Below, piece after piece: positions 47,558 to 57,873 of a stretch of DNA of 64,000 nucleotides (the stretch's first letter is position 1; each line of letters starts with the position of its first letter). Both the position numbers and the translations under genes were made by a program. Below the pieces are notes generated by a model that was not told the DNA's origin, did not search any database, and worked only from the letters and a program-made list of their open reading frames with translations. Source of the stretch: Lachnospiraceae bacterium KH1T2. GTDB taxonomy: Bacteria > Bacillota > Clostridia > Lachnospirales > Lachnospiraceae. The stretch lies in NCBI GenBank assembly GCA_900114405.1, contig FOSY01000016.1, positions 18,649 through 82,648 on the forward strand, read 5' to 3'.

Positions 47558-48562
47558 TTATTTTATTGAGAAATCGCTTCTATCCCCAGCGATAAACTCT
47601 ACATATCGTCCTGTTCCGATAGCAACTGCTGTCATCGGATCTTCTGCGGTCATGGTATTGATTCCGGTACGATCAGAAATAAGCTCTTCAAGACCACGCA
47701 GTAAGCTTCCGCCTCCGGTAAGAACAATTCCTCTATCTGCAATATCTGCAGCAAGTTCCGGCGGAGTCTTCTCAAGAACTCCATGAATTGCCTCCACAAT
47801 CTGGGAAGTAGTCTCTCTGAGTGCTTCTTCTGTCTCAACACTCGAAACCTTAACTGTCTTTGGAAGACCTGTAACAAGGTCACGTCCTCTAACGTCCATT
47901 TCTTCAGCTTCTGCCATCTTAAAGCAGCAGCCTATCTTGATCTTCAGATCTTCAGCTGTACGTTCACCGATAAGAAGCTTATGCTTCTTTCTCATATAAC
48001 GAACGATAGCCTCGTCAAAATCATCTCCGGCGATCTTAACTGAAGTAGATACAACAGTTCCGCCAAGGGAAATAACTGCGATATCAGATGTACCACCACC
48101 TATATCAACGATCATATTTCCACAAGGCTTAGAGATATCAATTCCGGCTCCAATAGCAGCTGCGATTGGCTCCTCAATGATACTTACTTCTCTAGCTCCT
48201 GCCTGATATCCAGCGTCTTCAACCGCTTTTCTCTCTACTTCTGTTACACCACTCGGTACGCATATGCTTATACGAGGCTTACGGAAAGTTCTTCTTCCCA
48301 CAGCCTTCTGAATAAAGTACTTAAGCATCTTTTCTGTTACTGTATAATCAGAAATTACACCCTGACGGAGCGGTCTTACCGCTACGATGTTTCCAGGTGT
48401 ACGTCCAAGCATCAATCTTGCATCTTCACCAATAGCCTTAATAGTATTTTTATCTCTGTCAAAAGCAACTACTGAAGGCTCTTTGAGCACAACTCCTTTG
48501 CCTCTGATATATACAAGAATACTTGCTGTTCCTAAATCAATTCCGATATCTGTTGCAACCAT
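47558..48562 (-). CDS. mbl: MreB/Mbl actin-like cell-shape protein
   Basis: 334 residues with actin-fold ATP motifs: DIGIDLGTASILVY, VDIGGGTSDIAVISLGG and VLTGGGSLLRGLEEL, plus IEEPIAAAIGAG. It polymerises under the membrane and guides side-wall synthesis. Synteny with two flagellar rod genes points to Mbl, not MreB. AAGGGGA is found 6 nt before the ATG, and a promoter lies about 92 nt upstream of the start. It is the first gene of a long co-directional run. Confidence 0.93.
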   Translation of the reverse strand: MVATDIGIDLGTASILVYIRGKGVVLKEPSVVAFDRDKNTIKAIGEDARLMLGRTPGNIVAVRPLRQGVISDYTVTEKMLKYFIQKAVGRRTFRKPRISICVPSGVTEVERKAVEDAGYQAGAREVSIIEEPIAAAIGAGIDISKPCGNMIVDIGGGTSDIAVISLGGTVVSTSVKIAGDDFDEAIVRYMRKKHKLLIGERTAEDLKIKIGCCFKMAEAEEMDVRGRDLVTGLPKTVKVSSVETEEALRETTSQIVEAIHGVLEKTPPELAADIADRGIVLTGGGSLLRGLEELISDRTGINTMTAEDPMTAVAIGTGRYVEFIAGDRSDFSIK

Positions 48563-48653
48563 TTCGGTTCCCCTTTCGATCTATATAAAACGAACCTCTT
48601 CAGCCACTCCATCCGACAGATGATCGTGCGCTGATTACAGGCATACATTCTTA

Positions 48654-48681
48654 ATTATAACCGAAACCGATGTATTTACAA
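48654..48681 (-). promoter_or_regulatory. Promoter for the mbl-flhO-flhP run
   Basis: The minus strand has TTGTAA (48681-48676), a 16-nt spacer and TATAAT (48659-48654). The gap between uvrA and mbl (48563-48789) also has a weak 5-bp stem near 48749-48762 without a T-run; no clear uvrA terminator is seen. Confidence 0.7.
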
Positions 48682-48789
48682 CATTCACATTATTTTTTTC
48701 ACAAAAACGTTATAATACTTTATTCTAACTTTATATCGGTCGGTCTGAGGTTTTTATAAACCCCATGTATGCATAGTTCACATTTTCTT

Positions 48790-51633
48790 TTATTTTTTAT
48801 CACGGTCAAGCATTTTTTTAATATACTTACCGGTATATGACTTACGGCTCTTTGCGACTTTTTCAGGTGTTCCATAAGTAACTACAGTTCCACCGCCATC
48901 GCCTCCGTCTGGTCCCATGTCGATAATATAGTCAGCACACTTGATAACATCAAGATTATGCTCTATCACCACTACTGTGTTTCCACTTTCAGAAAGACGT
49001 CTCAAGATCTTTACAAGCTTATTTACATCTTCAAAGTGAAGACCTGTAGTCGGCTCGTCCAAAATATAAATTGTCTTGCCTGTACCTCTCTTTGAAAGTT
49101 CTGTTGCAAGCTTTATACGCTGCGCTTCACCACCTGAAAGTTCAGTCGATGGCTGCCCAAGTTTGATATAGCCAAGTCCTACATCATATAAAGTCTGTAT
49201 CTTTCTTCGTATAGACTCAATATTTTCAAAAAATCCAAGTGCTTCCTCAACGGTCATATCAAGCACTTCATAGATATTCTTACCCTTATATCTAACCTCA
49301 AGAGTCTCTCTATTATATCTCTGACCGTGGCAGACATCACATGGAACATATACATCCGGAAGGAAATGCATCTCGATCTTAACAATTCCATCCCCGGCAC
49401 AGGCTTCGCATCGCCCGCCTTTTACATTAAATGAAAATCTTCCTTTTGCATAACCTTTTGCCTTAGCATCAACAGTATTTGCAAAAAGATCTCGTATCTG
49501 ATCAAAAACGCCTGTATAAGTGGCAGGATTTGATCTCGGTGTACGCCCTATCGGCGATTGATCGATATCTATCACCTTGTCAAGCTGTTCTACTCCATCT
49601 ATTCCATCATGCTTACCCGGCTTAGTCAAAGCTCTGTTGAGCTTTCTCGCCAGACTCTTATATAAAATCTCATTTATCAATGAAGATTTTCCTGAGCCGG
49701 ACACACCTGTAACAACAGTCATGATTCCAAGCGGTATCTCGACATCTATATTTTTAAGATTATTCTCTCGCGCTCCGCGGATTTTGATCCATCCGGTCGG
49801 CTCACGCCTTACTCCCGGAACCTCTATCTTCAACTCGCCTTTAAGATACTTTCCTGTAAGCGAGTCAGGATTCTGCATAACTTCCTCTGCAGTTCCGCAT
49901 GCAACCACTTCACCGCCATGAGTTCCGGCACCTGGTCCGATATCCACTAAGAAATCAGCTTCACGCATCGTATCCTCATCATGTTCAACGACTACAAGCG
50001 TATTTCCAAGATCTCTCAAACGTTTAAGCGCCGCGAGCAATTTATCATTATCTTTCTGATGCAGACCGATTGAAGGCTCATCAAGAATATATGCAACTCC
50101 AACAAGTCCGGATCCTATCTGCGTTGCAAGTCGGATTCTCTGCGCTTCTCCGCCTGATAAAGTAGCTGTTGCTCTCGATAAAGTCAGGTATTCCAAACCC
50201 ACATCCACAAGGAAACGCACTCTGTTGTCTATCTCTTTGATTATACGTTTTCCAATCATCAGCTGATGTTCATCAAGCTGAAGACCATTCATATAGTCAA
50301 GCAGGTTTTTTGCAGAAAGAGCCGTAACCTCTGCAATATTCTTATCTCCAACAGTAACAGCAAGCGAAGTCGCCTTTAATCGCTGACCATGGCAGGTAGA
50401 ACAAGGTGTAACAAGCATGTACTTTTGGTACTCAGCCTTCTGCGCTTCTGAGAAGGTTTCCCTGTATCTCTGCTCCATATTGTTAATGAGCCCGTTGAAA
50501 GCATCATCATAAACACCTTCTGAACGTTTTCCCTTGTAATGAACCTTTACTACATCGCCGTTAGTACCATGAATAAACATATTGCGAACTTCATCACTAA
50601 GCTGTTCATACGGCGTATCAAGCGAAAAATCATATTTCTCAGCCAACGCTTCTAACAGAGCATGTGCATAGCTCCCCGGCTTCGACGAAGACTGCCAGCC
50701 TATAGACTGAACACATCCTTCATTAAAAGAAAGCGATTTATCCGGGATCATTAGATCCTCGTCAAATTCCATGTGGTATCCAAGACCTGCACAATCCGGA
50801 CAAGCTCCAAAAGGATTATTGAATGAAAAGCTTCTCGGCTCGATCTCATCAATACTTATTTCACAGTCAGGACACGAAAAACTGTCAGAAAAATGAATCT
50901 CATCACCGTCGATCACATCAACTGTCATTAATCCGCCTGATAGCTTAAGAACATTTTCAATCGAATCAGAAAGTCTTGACTCTATTCCCGCTTTCACCAC
51001 AAGACGATCTACTATGATATCAATATTATGCTTAATATTTTTTTCAAGCACTATATTTTCCGAAAGATCATAAAGATTTCCATCTATGCGGACTCTTACG
51101 TATCCACTCTTTTTTGCCTGTTCAAGAACTTTTTCATGTCTTCCTTTACGTCCTCTGACAACCGGCGCTAAAAGCTGAATCTTCGTTTTTTCCGGCAGCT
51201 TCATTATCCTGTCAGCCATCTGATCAACAGTCTGCCTCTCGATAACCCGGCCGCACTTAGGGCAATGAGGTATACCCACTCTTGCGAAGAGCAATCTGAA
51301 ATAATCATAAATTTCAGTAACTGTTCCAACCGTTGATCTTGGATTCCTATTTGTCGATTTCTGATCTATCGAAATAGCCGGAGGCAAGCCTTCTATTGAG
51401 TCTACATCCGGTTTTTCCATCTGACCTAAAAATTGACGGGCATAAGAAGACAGAGACTCCATATAGCGTCTCTGTCCTTCCGCATATACCGTATCAAAAG
51501 CAAGCGATGACTTACCTGACCCTGAAAGCCCGGTAAGCACCACTAACTCATTTCTCGGTATATCTATATTTATATTTTTTAGGTTATGGGCGCGTGCCCC
51601 TCTGATCTTTATATATTTTCTATAATCAGCCAT
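48790..51633 (-). CDS. uvrA: Excinuclease ABC subunit A
   Basis: 947 residues with two ABC modules: first Walker [10 protein letters not shown] (35-43), second [10 protein letters not shown] later; signature motifs LSGGEAQRI twice; and zinc fingers with [15 protein letters not shown] and [27 protein letters not shown] elements (CEAC and CDVC). UvrA finds DNA damage and loads UvrB. It starts 1 nt after the preceding glycosyltransferase stop. uvrB lies about 3 kb upstream in the same direction. Confidence 0.98.
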   Translation of the reverse strand: MADYRKYIKIRGARAHNLKNINIDIPRNELVVLTGLSGSGKSSLAFDTVYAEGQRRYMESLSSYARQFLGQMEKPDVDSIEGLPPAISIDQKSTNRNPRSTVGTVTEIYDYFRLLFARVGIPHCPKCGRVIERQTVDQMADRIMKLPEKTKIQLLAPVVRGRKGRHEKVLEQAKKSGYVRVRIDGNLYDLSENIVLEKNIKHNIDIIVDRLVVKAGIESRLSDSIENVLKLSGGLMTVDVIDGDEIHFSDSFSCPDCEISIDEIEPRSFSFNNPFGACPDCAGLGYHMEFDEDLMIPDKSLSFNEGCVQSIGWQSSSKPGSYAHALLEALAEKYDFSLDTPYEQLSDEVRNMFIHGTNGDVVKVHYKGKRSEGVYDDAFNGLINNMEQRYRETFSEAQKAEYQKYMLVTPCSTCHGQRLKATSLAVTVGDKNIAEVTALSAKNLLDYMNGLQLDEHQLMIGKRIIKEIDNRVRFLVDVGLEYLTLSRATATLSGGEAQRIRLATQIGSGLVGVAYILDEPSIGLHQKDNDKLLAALKRLRDLGNTLVVVEHDEDTMREADFLVDIGPGAGTHGGEVVACGTAEEVMQNPDSLTGKYLKGELKIEVPGVRREPTGWIKIRGARENNLKNIDVEIPLGIMTVVTGVSGSGKSSLINEILYKSLARKLNRALTKPGKHDGIDGVEQLDKVIDIDQSPIGRTPRSNPATYTGVFDQIRDLFANTVDAKAKGYAKGRFSFNVKGGRCEACAGDGIVKIEMHFLPDVYVPCDVCHGQRYNRETLEVRYKGKNIYEVLDMTVEEALGFFENIESIRRKIQTLYDVGLGYIKLGQPSTELSGGEAQRIKLATELSKRGTGKTIYILDEPTTGLHFEDVNKLVKILRRLSESGNTVVVIEHNLDVIKCADYIIDMGPDGGDGGGTVVTYGTPEKVAKSRKSYTGKYIKKMLDRDKK

Positions 51634-51634
51634 T

Positions 51635-52399
51635 TTATCCTATATATTTTTTGACCATCTCATCAGTATGTTCACTAGTCCACTTAGTAACTGTGTATCC
51701 ACCACGTTTTGTAGCACGGAACATAAGCTTCCAAAGCTGTTCAAGATACTGCATTGTAACTTTTGATGAAAGCTTTGACTCTCCTGAAGTTCTGTTCTGA
51801 AATGCATAAGGAATTTCTATAACACTCTTATACTCGCTCATTGCAAGGACTTCAACCATGATCTTCCAACCTACCGGTCTAAGGTCTGCATTTGCGATAC
51901 ATTCCTTCCTGAACATGAAAAGTCCGCTTGTCGGATCTGAAATCTTTCTAAGACAAGGAAGTGCTATCTTTCCCATCCATCTGGCTGTTCCTGATACAAA
52001 CTTTCTGTACCAGTTAAGTCCGCCATCATCTCCGCCCGGAATCAAACGTGACGGTATGCAGAAATCCGCACCTGAAAGCAGAGCTGCATACATCGGTCTT
52101 AAAATAGCCGGCGGATGCTGAAGATCCGCATCCATGCATGCAAGAAAATCTCCTTCTGCAATTCTGAAGCCTCTTATGACTGCCGTAGCCAGTCCAGTCT
52201 CTCCTACGCGATGCTCATATCTTACATGTGCATTCTCTTTAGAAAGACGCTCCAAAATCTCAGGTGTTTCATCTTTACTATCATCAATAAAAACTATTTC
52301 ATATTCAATGCCTTCGAGGGCAGCCCCAATCTGCGCAACAAGGTTCTCGACATTACCTTTTTCATTAAATGTCGGTACTACAACTGACAATTTTTTCAT
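51635..52399 (-). CDS. Glycosyltransferase family 2, dolichol-phosphate mannosyltransferase-like
   Basis: 254 residues from the ATG at 52399 ([20 protein letters not shown]); the longer in-frame reading to 52462 overlaps the promoter. Motifs: [23 protein letters not shown], and [12 protein letters not shown] (DxD). There is no long membrane tail, so it resembles DPM1-type polyprenyl-phosphate sugar transferases. It might supply a lipid-linked sugar for wall or glycan modification. It is directly coupled to uvrA. Confidence 0.9.
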   Translation of the reverse strand: MKKLSVVVPTFNEKGNVENLVAQIGAALEGIEYEIVFIDDSKDETPEILERLSKENAHVRYEHRVGETGLATAVIRGFRIAEGDFLACMDADLQHPPAILRPMYAALLSGADFCIPSRLIPGGDDGGLNWYRKFVSGTARWMGKIALPCLRKISDPTSGLFMFRKECIANADLRPVGWKIMVEVLAMSEYKSVIEIPYAFQNRTSGESKLSSKVTMQYLEQLWKLMFRATKRGGYTVTKWTSEHTDEMVKKYIG

Positions 52400-52439
52400 A
52401 ATGGAAATTTCCTTCTTATTATCTAATATTAGCCATATA

Positions 52440-52469
52440 ATTATAAATGTCATATATGTCAAACGTCAA
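52440..52469 (-). promoter_or_regulatory. Promoter for the glycosyltransferase-uvrA pair
   Basis: TTGACG (52469-52464), an 18-nt spacer and TATAAT (52445-52440) on the minus strand; an overlapping alternative uses TTGACA (52462-52457) with TATATG. It lies 40 nt before the ATG at 52399. Confidence 0.7.
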
Positions 52470-52493
52470 GCCTGACTTTTTGACATTCTGCAC

Positions 52494-52529
52494 AAAAAAA
52501 GAAGAGTATCTCACTATGAAATACTCTTC
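52494..52529 (-). terminator. Intrinsic terminator of the secreted repeat protein gene
   Basis: A 9-bp stem GAAGAGTAT/ATACTCTTC (52501-52529, loop about 11 nt) is followed on the minus strand by seven T (52500-52494), 32 nt after the gene stop. Confidence 0.88.
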
Positions 52530-52560
52530 TTTCTGACTATCTCAAATCATGCCTCAGACA

Positions 52561-53859
52561 TCAATCTTTAATTCTGAATGTGTCAGAACCTAAATATCCT
52601 TTGTACTTACCCATTCCAAATACAAATGCCTCAGGTGCATTATCTGCTGTAGACTTTCTCTTCTTTACATTATTGATACATACTACATAGTAATCTGTAC
52701 CCTGACTAAGAGTTCTTGTCTTACCATTGATCTTAACCTTAACGCTCATTGTAGGAATGATATCATCACCAGTATATTTATAGCTGCTTGAGCTTGTCTG
52801 ACACTTTGTAACCATTGAAGTTGTAAGCTCAACTGGCTCAATCTTGAAATATCTTGTGATGTTTCCGTAGTATGTCTGCTTTCCTGACTTCTTAAGCTTG
52901 ATAACTATAGAAGCAAGACCCGGGTTCTTATTAGCCTTATAAGATACCTTATAATCTGTTCCCTCTGAAAGCTTCTTTCCTTCAGAGTCTGTAAGCGTTA
53001 CTGATGGCTTGATCTTTGTAAGTGTAAGGCTTGTTGCACTCTTAAATACTGGATCTATAGCTTCATAATCAGCAAGCGGCTTATTGTTGTAGTTTACGCT
53101 TACTGTGATATTATCAGGATCAGCTAAAACCTTCTTCTTAGAGTAAGTTCTGAATTTAATAGTCTTCTTACCCTTGAATACTGTTGAAGAGCTTGCAGCA
53201 TCGATAACAACCTTCATCTGCTTCTTATTTTCAGCATTTTTACCTGTGATCGTCTTAGTATAATCAACGCCTTCACGAAGCTCTGTATATGCACCGGAAA
53301 CAGGGTCAACATAATAAACCTTTACATTATCCTGCTTATAATTTCCGCTCTGTACATACTGTCTGTCTTCAACGCCAAGAATCTTTACCTCTTTGCTTGA
53401 AAGACTGATCTTCTTCTTTACAATCTTAAATGATGTAGAATATGTACCGGTCCACTTAACATCGCCCTTGTTGGCACCCTTAACTACAACTGCTGCTGTA
53501 CCAACCTTTGTGTTGTTATAATATGCTACTGTGTAAGTACCAGCGCTAACTGTCTGACCACTTACTGTAACATGAGGTACAGGCTTGATCTCTGAACCTG
53601 TCTTCTTGTAAACAGGCTCATCAAGTGAAACTGTCACACCCTTAATCTGAGCATTTGTTGACTGAGTTTCAACCTCTTCATCCTTTGTGTTCTCAACTTC
53701 AGCCTCTTCCTTGCTTGAAGTAGTATTTTCAACAACCTCCTCAGTAGCTGCTGCATCTGCACTTACTGCTTCAGCTGCTGATACAGGAACAAGTGTTGTT
53801 GCAACAATTGCTGCTGTAAGAAGCGCAGTCAGTGACTTGCGAAATCTCTTAGAAACCAT
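52561..53859 (-). CDS. Secreted repeat protein of unknown function
   Basis: 432 residues with a signal peptide (Lys/Arg-rich start, then LTALLTAAIVATTLVPVSAAEA, cleaved near residue 29), an acidic Glu/Asp/Thr-rich spacer (to about 70), then four or so beta-rich repeats. Repeats show the pattern GTDY.V.Y..N...G.A.V..K..G.Y.G....F.I, seen in several Clostridial surface proteins. No LPxTG or other anchor is visible at the end (FRIKD). It has its own promoter and a strong terminator, so it is a single-gene unit, probably well expressed. Function unknown; a surface or matrix role is inference. Confidence 0.75.
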   Translation of the reverse strand: MVSKRFRKSLTALLTAAIVATTLVPVSAAEAVSADAAATEEVVENTTSSKEEAEVENTKDEEVETQSTNAQIKGVTVSLDEPVYKKTGSEIKPVPHVTVSGQTVSAGTYTVAYYNNTKVGTAAVVVKGANKGDVKWTGTYSTSFKIVKKKISLSSKEVKILGVEDRQYVQSGNYKQDNVKVYYVDPVSGAYTELREGVDYTKTITGKNAENKKQMKVVIDAASSSTVFKGKKTIKFRTYSKKKVLADPDNITVSVNYNNKPLADYEAIDPVFKSATSLTLTKIKPSVTLTDSEGKKLSEGTDYKVSYKANKNPGLASIVIKLKKSGKQTYYGNITRYFKIEPVELTTSMVTKCQTSSSSYKYTGDDIIPTMSVKVKINGKTRTLSQGTDYYVVCINNVKKRKSTADNAPEAFVFGMGKYKGYLGSDTFRIKD

Positions 53860-53887
53860 TTTCTTTCCTCCTTATTTAACTCTCCTC

Positions 53888-53896
53888 ATTATAGCA
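53888..53896 (-). promoter_or_regulatory. Extended -10 promoter of the secreted repeat protein gene
   Basis: TGCTATAAT on the minus strand (TGnTATAAT) lies 28 nt before the ATG; a weak AT-rich -35. An AAGGAGG ribosome site follows. Confidence 0.65.
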
Positions 53897-53977
53897 GTGT
53901 TTTCTAAATTTAATCTTAAATTCATAAAAAGTTCACCGAAACACATGCTTCCTTCGTAGTATATATTCGGCATCTTT

Positions 53978-54586
53978 TTATAATTTCTTAAGAATTACGA
54001 GCACGAAAATTTCATAAATGCTCAAGATTATACCAATCCCAAGAAAAATGGAATTAGCAAGTCCACATGCATGGAACATTTTAAAACATATTCCCTTTTT
54101 ACAAGGATAAAAAACACGCACTTTTTTGAAATTGAAAAAATCCGTTATTATATGCGAAAGAAAACCAATTCCAAAATATACCACTGCTGACGGCATCATT
54201 ATATTAAGTGCGATCTCAAGCATCAAAAGGGCTAACAATGAATGCATGAACGTCCTATGAGGCTGTTCCATGCCAAATATACAAGTTCCGACAAAAAGGA
54301 GCATACCAATAAGAATTTCCGGTATCCCCTGCTTCTGAACCATCCTATTCCAGATCCCGGTATGCAAAAAATAATCAGCACAAAAAATCAATATTGTAAC
54401 CAGTCCGGTCAACGCAATTACTTTATCTGCCCCCTTCCTTGACCCACTGCTTCCCACATCAATATCACTGATCACGGCACCTATAGCGCCCGTTCCTATT
54501 GCCAGAACAACGCCTCTCAATGTTGTAGGCTGTGTGATTGCCAAAACCGAAGCAACTCCCACTGCCAAATGTGTTTCTCCTGCCAT
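53978..54586 (-). CDS. YdjM/DUF457-family membrane-bound metal-dependent hydrolase
   Basis: 202 residues with about five membrane segments and the family histidines and aspartates: His6 (GETHLAVGV), a GAVISDIDVGSS motif, RTFMHSLLAL, and SHIITDFFN. These belong to the putative membrane hydrolase family that in E. coli includes LexA-regulated YdjM. It lies 26 nt downstream of uvrB, so it may be co-expressed with DNA repair. Substrate unknown. Confidence 0.85.
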   Translation of the reverse strand: MAGETHLAVGVASVLAITQPTTLRGVVLAIGTGAIGAVISDIDVGSSGSRKGADKVIALTGLVTILIFCADYFLHTGIWNRMVQKQGIPEILIGMLLFVGTCIFGMEQPHRTFMHSLLALLMLEIALNIMMPSAVVYFGIGFLSHIITDFFNFKKVRVFYPCKKGICFKMFHACGLANSIFLGIGIILSIYEIFVLVILKKL

Positions 54587-54612
54587 ACTTACAAGTCTTT
54601 CCTTTCTAAAAC

Positions 54613-56595
54613 CTATAACTGCTGAAGATTTTTCTTCAACTCTACCATTTTATCTCTAAGTTCCGCAGCTGTTTCAAAGTCAAGCTCTGCAGCTGCCGCG
54701 CGCATCTTCTTTTCTACATCCTTTATAAGCTTTTCAAGCTCTTCTTTTCCCATGGACTCAGGATCTTTTTCAAGAGCCACCTGTGCTTTTGTCACTTTCT
54801 TCGAAATACTGATAAGATCTCTGACCGCTTTCTTTATAGTCTGCGGAGTAATGCCATGCTCTTCATTGTATTTCTTCTGAATCTCACGACGGCGCTCAGT
54901 TTCTTCTATACATACCTTCATTGAATCCGTAAGAGAGTCCGCATACATTATAACACGACCTTCCGAATTACGCGCTGCTCTGCCGACAGTCTGTATCAAA
55001 GACGTAGTATTTCGTAAAAAGCCTTCTTTATCAGCATCTAATATCACAACCAATGCCACTTCAGGGATGTCCAGACCTTCTCTCAATAAGTTGATTCCAA
55101 CCAATACATCAAAAAGGTCCAGCCGCATATCTCTTATTATCTCTGCTCTCTCAAGCGCATCGATATCTGAGTGCAGATACTTTACACGTACTCCATTTTC
55201 TCTAAGGTAATCCGTAAGGTCTTCTGCCATTTTCTTAGTCAATGTCGTGACAAGTATCTTGTTTTTACGCTTAACTTCACTATTTATCTCACCTATCAAG
55301 TCATCAATCTGACCTTCCGTAGGCTTGACAACTATCGGCGGATCGAGCAATCCTGTCGGTCTGATGATCTGCTCTGCCCTAAGCATTTCATGCTCTGCTT
55401 CATATTTTGAAGGGGTTGCAGACACAAAAAGTATCTGGTTTATCCTCTCCTCCCATTCACTAAAGCAAAGTGGTCTGTTATCTCTAGCTGAAGGAAGTCT
55501 AAAGCCGAAATCAACCAACGTATTTTTTCTTGATCTATCTCCATTAAACATTCCACCGATCTGCGGTATCGTAATGTGTGACTCATCTACGATTATTAAA
55601 AAGTCATCAGGAAAGAAGTCCATCAACGTAGTCGGAGGTGTTCCAGGCTCTCTGCCTGAAAGTGGTCCGGAGTAATTTTCTATGCCATTGCACACCCCAG
55701 TCTCCATGAGCATTTCCATATCATAGTTAGTTCGCTCAGAAATACGCTGCGCTTCGATCAGCCTGTCATTTGACCTGAAAAAGCGTACCTGCTCCTCAAG
55801 TTCCGCCTTGATCCTTGTAATTCCGGCTTCTATTTTTTCTTTTGGAATAACATAATGAGATGCCGGAAATACTGATAAATGCTTTAACTCTGCCTTTATA
55901 TCACCGGTAAGAACATCTATCTGCACGATCCTGTCGATCTCATCTCCAAAGAATTCCACTCTCACAGCCGTATCATCAGCTTCAGCGGGGAATATCTCCA
56001 GCACATCACCATGTACCCTGAAAGTGCCTCTGTGAAAATCGATTTCATTCCTTTCATATTGGATATTTATAAGTTCCCTTATCACTTCATCTCTGTCTTT
56101 TTCCATACCAGGGCGCAGTGAAACTATCATAGCCATATAGTCATCAGGTGATCCAAGACCGTATATACACGAAACCGAAGCCACAACAATAACATCTTTT
56201 CTTTCAGTCAATGCTGCAGTTGCAGAAAGTCTTAATTTATCAATTTCATCATTTACAGAAGCATCTTTTTCTATATATGTATCAGTAGATGGTACATAAG
56301 CTTCCGGCTGATAATAATCATAATAAGACACAAAATACTCAACTGCATTATTAGGAAAAAATTCCTTCATTTCGGAATACAGCTGACCTGCTAAAGTTTT
56401 GTTATGCGAAATTATCAATGTAGGTTTATTGAGTGCCTGTATGATATTAGCCATGGTAAATGTCTTACCGGAGCCTGTTACTCCAAGCAGTGTTTCACAT
56501 TGATTTCCGTCCTTAAAACCTTCTATCAGTTCTTCGATTGCCTGTGGCTGATCACCGGTAGGCTTATATTGCGAATGCAGTTCAAAATGATCCAT
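54613..56595 (-). CDS. uvrB: Excinuclease ABC subunit B
   Basis: 660 residues with P-loop GVTGSGKT (38-45), the damage-binding beta-hairpin [12 protein letters not shown], helicase motifs DESHIT and GRAARN, and a C-terminal UVR motif that binds UvrC ([21 protein letters not shown], core [11 protein letters not shown]). Length is normal. It starts 3 nt after the stop of the solute-binding protein gene, an unexpected operon partner. Confidence 0.98.
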   Translation of the reverse strand: MDHFELHSQYKPTGDQPQAIEELIEGFKDGNQCETLLGVTGSGKTFTMANIIQALNKPTLIISHNKTLAGQLYSEMKEFFPNNAVEYFVSYYDYYQPEAYVPSTDTYIEKDASVNDEIDKLRLSATAALTERKDVIVVASVSCIYGLGSPDDYMAMIVSLRPGMEKDRDEVIRELINIQYERNEIDFHRGTFRVHGDVLEIFPAEADDTAVRVEFFGDEIDRIVQIDVLTGDIKAELKHLSVFPASHYVIPKEKIEAGITRIKAELEEQVRFFRSNDRLIEAQRISERTNYDMEMLMETGVCNGIENYSGPLSGREPGTPPTTLMDFFPDDFLIIVDESHITIPQIGGMFNGDRSRKNTLVDFGFRLPSARDNRPLCFSEWEERINQILFVSATPSKYEAEHEMLRAEQIIRPTGLLDPPIVVKPTEGQIDDLIGEINSEVKRKNKILVTTLTKKMAEDLTDYLRENGVRVKYLHSDIDALERAEIIRDMRLDLFDVLVGINLLREGLDIPEVALVVILDADKEGFLRNTTSLIQTVGRAARNSEGRVIMYADSLTDSMKVCIEETERRREIQKKYNEEHGITPQTIKKAVRDLISISKKVTKAQVALEKDPESMGKEELEKLIKDVEKKMRAAAAELDFETAAELRDKMVELKKNLQQL

Positions 56596-56598
56596 CTA

Positions 56599-57873
56599 CT
56601 ATTCCTCCACTACAGCCTTAATATCACTCACAAGCTGAGCTGCACAATCTTCAAGATCAAGCTTATTATAAATGTATTTGTCTGTGTAATTTTGAAAAAT
56701 CCTTATTATATTAGGATTTTCCAATTGATAATTCATATTCTTAAATTTTTGCTTAGAACTCTTCAGCATGCTATTGGCCTGCTTTGCATACTCAGGACTA
56801 TCGATAGAATTCTCCGTTACTGCAAGTGCTTTTTTGCTCACAGGAAATCCTTTTTCTACTCCCTGGATCTTTGCCATATCTTCATTATTAACTAAAAATT
56901 CAAGCAACTCCGCAGCTGCATCTGGATTTTCAGTATATTTACTTATCGCATACATGGTTGCCGGCTTTTTATACCATCCATAGAGCCGGCTTTCATTTTC
57001 TTTCAGCATCTTACCGCACACCATCGTACTGCCTCTTTCCTCAAGATCACGGCCATACTTCATTCCATCATTCACCCAGCATGCAATTCCTGCAGTCTTA
57101 TTCCTCAGAAAATCAGTCGAAGAAAACTGACTTACAGGGCAAATAACTTTCTCATCTACCAACTGTTTATAAAACTTAAGAACGTCCTGCATTTCTTCTT
57201 CTGTTACATTCAGCCTTCCATCCGCTGTAAAAAAGTTTTTCCCTTGCACCTGCTCATAATGAGCTACCATAGAAAGGAAGAAATGCTTTTTAACCATACC
57301 CAAAGGATAAATATTATCTTTTCTCATAACTTTGGCTGCTTCAAAAAGATCATCCCACGTTTCAGGTATCTCAAGCCCATAACTATCATAAATATCTGCA
57401 TTATAAAAAAATACAGTAGCATTATATGCTAAAGGCAGAGCATTTAATTTGCCTTCACGCTCTCCTGATTTCAGGTCATCTGCATCAAATTGAGAAAGAT
57501 CTACAATATCCTTTAAGTCATATATATCATAATATCCATCCCCATCTTTCGAATATACGTCCAGCCAGTTGTAATTTATAAGCATCACATCAGCTGCCGT
57601 TCGAGAAGCCATTGCTATCCTGTTTCTTCTCTCAAAGCCTTCCCAAACACTATATTCACATTTTACCATCATTCCGGGATTATTTTCTTCAAAAAGGCTT
57701 ACGCCTTCAAGCATGTATCTATGTCTGACATCCGTTCCCCACCACGAAAATCTCAATGGCTCTACCGTTGTTTCGTAAAGCACAGAGGTACCTTCCGACT
57801 TACCACATCCTGTTGCGAAAAGAATGCACATTATAAATACAGCCGCAATTTTCCTTAAAATATCGCCGCTCAT
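56599..57873 (-). CDS. Extracellular solute-binding lipoprotein (family 1) without transporter genes
   Basis: 424 residues: a lipoprotein signal peptide with lipid-anchoring Cys23 (FATGCGKSEG), then a family 1 sugar-binding fold with SRTAADVMLINYNW, PLAYNATVFFYNADIYDSYGLEIPETWDDLFEAA (core YNADIYD..G.E.PETWDDL) and a RLYGWYKKPATMYAIS segment. Binding proteins of this kind serve ABC sugar importers, but no permease or ATPase gene is present. Its ATG overlaps the diguanylate cyclase stop as TAATG, so it may serve as an external sensor partner; this is inference. uvrB follows after 3 nt. Confidence 0.88.
   Translation of the reverse strand: MSGDILRKIAAVFIMCILFATGCGKSEGTSVLYETTVEPLRFSWWGTDVRHRYMLEGVSLFEENNPGMMVKCEYSVWEGFERRNRIAMASRTAADVMLINYNWLDVYSKDGDGYYDIYDLKDIVDLSQFDADDLKSGEREGKLNALPLAYNATVFFYNADIYDSYGLEIPETWDDLFEAAKVMRKDNIYPLGMVKKHFFLSMVAHYEQVQGKNFFTADGRLNVTEEEMQDVLKFYKQLVDEKVICPVSQFSSTDFLRNKTAGIACWVNDGMKYGRDLEERGSTMVCGKMLKENESRLYGWYKKPATMYAISKYTENPDAAAELLEFLVNNEDMAKIQGVEKGFPVSKKALAVTENSIDSPEYAKQANSMLKSSKQKFKNMNYQLENPNIIRIFQNYTDKYIYNKLDLEDCAAQLVSDIKAVVEE

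Noticed and set aside
48749..48762. Terminator for uvrA
   Set aside because: Only a 5-bp stem and no T-run on the minus strand.
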